Positions 60,856 to 64,000 of a DNA stretch of 64,000 bases are shown piece after piece (positions within the stretch are counted from its first letter, which is position 1; each line of letters starts with the position of its first letter). Made by a program: the position numbers and the translations under genes. This DNA is from Adiantum capillus-veneris (taxonomy: Eukaryota > Streptophyta > Polypodiopsida > Polypodiales > Pteridaceae). Location: positions 78,232,669 to 78,296,668 of the forward strand of contig CM043958.1 in the NCBI GenBank assembly GCA_014529385.2, read 5' to 3'. The notes under the pieces were generated by a model. It did not search any database. It was not told the DNA's origin and was given only the letters and a program-made list of their open reading frames with translations.

Positions 60856-61099
60856 CTCGGGGGTTCACCGTTCAATACCCCCATATATAAAGTGTGTTCG
60901 TGGGGTATGAAAAAAACCCCTGTTTTAACATGTATGATTGAATAAAATGACCCCTTATTTTAGTATTTTTTCCAAAATTGAATATAAAAACCCCTTATTT
61001 TAATGTATCTCTATTAAACTGACTATTTTTTTTGCATTATAAAACCCCTCTTTTCAAACTCACATTATACATTAACATGATTACATAGTGCACCCCGAG
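60856..61099. mobile_element. Small inverted-repeat element, copy B (8-bp TSD)
   Basis: 244 bp, flanked by a perfect 8-bp duplication ACTTTACT (60848-60855 and 61100-61107). It starts CTCGGGGGTTCACC and ends TGCACCCCGAG, giving an imperfect terminal inverted repeat. It is the best preserved of the three copies. Non-coding, with several AAAACCCCT blocks. Confidence 0.92.
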
Positions 61100-61107
61100 A
61101 CTTTACT

Positions 61108-61777
61108 TAACCATCAATCATAAACAATGGTATATTTCTTGTACGCATAATGAGATGTGCAGTATCGTCCCCAATCTCCAAATAATTGGGACTTTACAAA
61201 GTTTGCATTCCCTTAAACCACTTACCATGACTGATCATGTGATTTCATGCATCAGAATCCACTCAACCATCTATGGTATATTTCTCTTGTATGCATAATG
61301 GGACGTGCAGTATAATCCCCAATCTCCATATAACGAGGACTTTACAAAGTTTACATTTCCTTAAACCACTCACCATGATTGATCATGTGGTTTGATACAT
61401 TAGAATCCACATACCAAACATTATCATGAGATTTCTCCACATTTTCAGACACAGTATTTATCGTATGTTGCACCACAGATAGCCCTCATGCTCATTTACA
61501 TTCTTGCTAGTTGTTGCATAGTTATTTTGTTGCCTCCTGTCTAGGAAATCACATTCAAAATGACCATGTCTTCCAAAACCCCAACATACTACATTTCCAT
61601 GTTGAGCTGCATTGTTACACTACACATCTCCATGACCTCTTGGAATCCCCCTGCCTTGAAAGTTTCCTTGACCACTTGTATTCTATCTTTGACTGCTATT
61701 CTGTTATTGTGCTTGGTGGTTACCTCTTCCTCAAGTTTCTTCTCTTACACAATCAGTAAGGACACTAAATCTGTAAA
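61108..61777 (-). pseudogene. Copia gag end and protease remnant, with 146-bp tandem duplication
   Basis: The minus strand shows a degenerate zinc knuckle VVCWGFGRHGHFECDF (about 61555-61600) and a protease-like VWYVDSNVSNHMINHGEWF (about 61360-61415), with Asn where DSG is expected. A second copy of that protease stretch lies about 146 bp away: plus-strand GGTATATTTC at 61129 and at 61275 mark the tandem duplication. Not functional. Confidence 0.75.
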
Positions 61778-62860
61778 TGTCATAAAATCTAATATCTAGC
61801 TTTACCCAAATAATTTTCTCATATTGAACTGATCATTTAATATGGGAAGGTAAAAGGGGAAATAAGAGCTAGAACATGGATATGTGTTGTTAGATCTAAC
61901 TCAGCACGGGGCCAAAAAGGAGATGGTCACATCTTGATAGGGGCTCAAAAGAGATGGTCTACTAAAGAACAATGTGCAATAATGGAGCTTAGAAGACTTT
62001 AGGGTCAGCTTCATTAAAGTCCTCCAAAGGTTAGGGTTAAAAGTCCTTAGACCTTAGGATAAGCTAGGCATGTTCTTGAGGTGCTTGTTCATGCTTGAGG
62101 TGCTTGTCATGCTTGATGACCAAGGTGCTTGAGGTGCTTGTCATGATTGATAACTAAGGTGATTGTCATGCTTGAAAGCAAAGGTGCTTTTGGTCTGCAA
62201 GTCAACCATGATCCCTACAAATGAGGGGGTGAGCCCTACAGGTAGGGGAATAAGAGTACACACACACACACACACTCAGGGCAAGCCCCTTCCATAAGAG
62301 GCATATAGGAAACATGTCAATCCCCTGGAAAGGTTTCCCTCATATTGTGCCTAAAGCCTATTGGATTGCCTTGAGAGAGGTCCAATGAGAATTTATATTA
62401 ATCAATTAATTACTCAAGCATTATTCAAGCCCTCTCTCTCAAAGGGAAAAGGAGGACACTTGTCTAAATGCTACCTCTATTGCTTGAAATGACCAAAACA
62501 TGTGATTGGCTATGCTTGGCAATATCCAATGAGGTGAAAGCTTGAGAAAAAAGGAGGGGCCGATCCAAGCAAGAGGATGCCTTGCTTGTAGCATAGACTC
62601 TCCCACACACACTCACACACACTCTCATTGTGTGATGAGCAATACCTTGATCTCCTTCTCCAAGCTTGAGAAGTAGAGAGACTACACCAACACCTCTTGG
62701 ATATGGAATGCAAATCCAACCAAGAGTCATGCTTCAAATAAATGCTTTCCATATGCTTCATCTTCATTACTATGATATGCTATATGATTAATGATATGAG
62801 AGGAAACTACTTCTTTTTTGTATGCTATTTCTTATTCTATCATGCCAAGGGCTAGGACGG
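61778..62860 (+). repeat. Truncated, diverged chromovirus LTR
   Basis: Starts TGTCATAAAATCTAATATC and follows the same order as the chromovirus LTR at 9560. It shares TTTTCTCATATTGAACTGATCATTTAATATGGG, CTACAAATGAGGGGGTGAGCCCTA (cf. CTACAAAGGAGGGGGCGAGCCCTA), a CA run, GGACACTTGTC, GCAAATCCAACCAAGAG and a closing ATGATATGAGAGGAAAC segment. Similarity stops near 62860, so the last 400 bp of the LTR are missing. A segment with repeated CTTGAGGTGCTTGTCATG units (62080-62180) is private to this copy. Confidence 0.82.
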
Positions 62861-63048
62861 ACATGCGGTCAAGGGGAATCCTATATTTAGCAAGCAAGGC
62901 CTATATAGGGTACAGTTGGGTGGAGAGTTGCATGGTCCCGTCCCTCACGGACTAACATTTGTACTAGATCCAGGGGAGATGGAGGAAGGAGAAGGAAGAA
63001 GGAGGCATGGAGGAGCGTGCAAAGCAAGCAAGGCAAGGCTCGGCATGG

Positions 63049-63110
<62 letters not shown>

Positions 63111-63866
63111 AGGAAGGAAGAAGGCCTGGAGGGCTGCATGAAAGCATGCGTGAAGTCTCTCTCATGGCGAATTTGAGGAGTGTTTCAAGGCACGCAAAGG
63201 AGGAGGATGGTCGAGGACATGCAGGAAACCACCGTTGCTAAGCCGAGAATAATCGATTCTGGTATGCGTGAAGCAAGGCTTGCATAGAGAAGAAGGGCCG
63301 ATCGCCTGCTCCGATTTGCATGCAATTTACATGGTTGGGTTTGAACTGCATCAAGGTTGATTTTCCGTCTCTGGAGCAACCCTATTTGGGCTCTTCAAGT
63401 CGCCCTCGTTCCTCCCCTGTAGCCTGCGTAGATTGTTCTGTCCGCCATGACCAATTGTGAAGCTTTTGTTCACACTGGCCAACATCCAATGCCCAAATTG
63501 ACCATTTATTTTAGGCTTGGGTGCATGCACACCCTGTGAATCCGAACAAGGTTCCGACAAACATTTTGCCGATGAAGTCATGTGGGCAACAGAAGTACAT
63601 AACATTTTTTGATTGCTGCAAATGTTTGCATGTCTTGTTGGTAGCGGAGAAAAATTCAAGGAAACTCGCATGCACAATTATGTGGCCAACAAGGTCGTGG
63701 AGCTATGAGCAGAGAATTGAAAACAGTGAAGTTCTCTTTGAGATCGGCAAACATCCTTAACGCTTCAAAACTTTGGTAGACACCAGTTTTTGTGAAGCAT
63801 CACAAAACCAAAGCGGCTTTTGCTTATGGGAAAGGTAATCGTTACGAGAATGAGGTACTTTCCCAT
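62861..63866. other. No gene recognised
   Basis: Higher-GC sequence than the rest of this end of the window. Short ORFs on both strands have no domain. A CT microsatellite lies inside. Confidence 0.4.
63052..63108. repeat. CT microsatellite
   Basis: About 28 uninterrupted CT units. Confidence 0.97.
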
Positions 63867-64000
63867 CATGGCTCGGCATAGTCCATAATGGTGCTTGCTT
63901 TGAGGATCTTCAATGCGTTGATTGAGGCACTTGAGCATGCCTCGGCATAGTCCATAATGATGATCGATTTGAGGATATTCAATGTGTTGATTGATGCACT
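63867..64000. repeat. 69-bp tandem repeat, truncated by the window end
   Basis: CTCGGCATAGTCCATAATG occurs after CATGG at 63867 and after CATGC at 63936. The following 45 bp (TTTGAGGAT.TTCAATG.GTTGATTGA.GCACT) is repeated with few changes. At least two units; more may lie beyond the window. Confidence 0.88.

Larger units (their letters stand above)
57129..61777 (-). mobile_element. Decayed Ty1/copia retrotransposon with nested insertions
   Basis: A minus-strand copia element whose 3' LTR, RNase H, RT, integrase and Gag-preintegrase regions can be followed from left to right along the plus axis. Two small 8-bp-TSD elements are inserted in it. Its 5' LTR is not present: the sequence changes at 61778 into a chromovirus LTR. 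All coding parts contain stops. Confidence 0.85.

Overview
The window looks like intergenic DNA of a large, repeat-rich land-plant nuclear genome. The evidence is one spliced autophagy gene of plant ATG18 type with canonical GT-AG introns, many plant-type LTR retrotransposons (Ty3/gypsy chromovirus, Ty1/copia, TRIM and non-autonomous forms), CACTA transposase remnants, a tRNA-derived SINE, a two-ORF LINE, and very long CT/AG and CA/GT microsatellites. A fern or other non-seed plant is my best guess, because one remnant resembles Chlamys-type Penelope-like elements, which I recall being reported from green algae and spike mosses. That placement is inference. I found no bacterial or organellar genes, rRNA genes, intact tRNA genes or CRISPR arrays.

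Layout, left to right. 0-5.7 kb: a decayed chromovirus protease with a 91-bp tandem duplication, a foldback element, and the only clear host gene (ATG18-like, minus strand, four coding exons, 2955-4645). 5.7-20.5 kb: two copies of a 2.1-kb non-coding block (5658-7836 and 18416-20541). Between them lie a Penelope-like reverse transcriptase remnant (minus) and a complete but defective chromovirus (9560-18169), whose LTRs are very similar although its ORFs are broken. 20.6-26.1 kb: a copia element with two stops, one frameshift and a truncated 5' LTR. 26.5-35.6 kb: remnants of several gypsy elements on both strands, a minisatellite, and the first of three copies of a short 8-bp-TSD inverted-repeat element. 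36.4-38.4 kb: a SINE and a tandem duplication.

38.4-43.5 kb: an apparently intact LINE (ORF1 316 aa, ORF2 1130 aa) next to a short older copy of its own 3' end. Both copies are bounded on each side by AG microsatellite. 46.8-49.4 kb: a non-autonomous LTR element with a perfect 5-bp TSD. 49.7-52.7 kb: a decayed CACTA transposase (minus) carrying a complete TRIM with a perfect TSD. 52.9-55.2 kb: a satellite of roughly 150-190-bp dyad-symmetric units, then a degenerate CCCTAAGC-rich array. 55.8-61.8 kb: a gypsy integrase remnant and a decayed minus-strand copia with two more copies of the 8-bp-TSD element. 61.8-64 kb: a truncated chromovirus LTR, a CT microsatellite and the start of a 69-bp tandem repeat.

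Apart from ATG18 and the two LINE ORFs, essentially every protein-like stretch is a transposon fossil. The most notable points are (1) three dated insertions of one small inverted-repeat DNA element, (2) a Penelope-like RT beside a GT microsatellite and possibly flanked by long direct repeats, and (3) LINE copies sandwiched between AG microsatellites, suggesting microsatellite-targeted insertion. Family calls come from reading translations by eye; no database search was possible.
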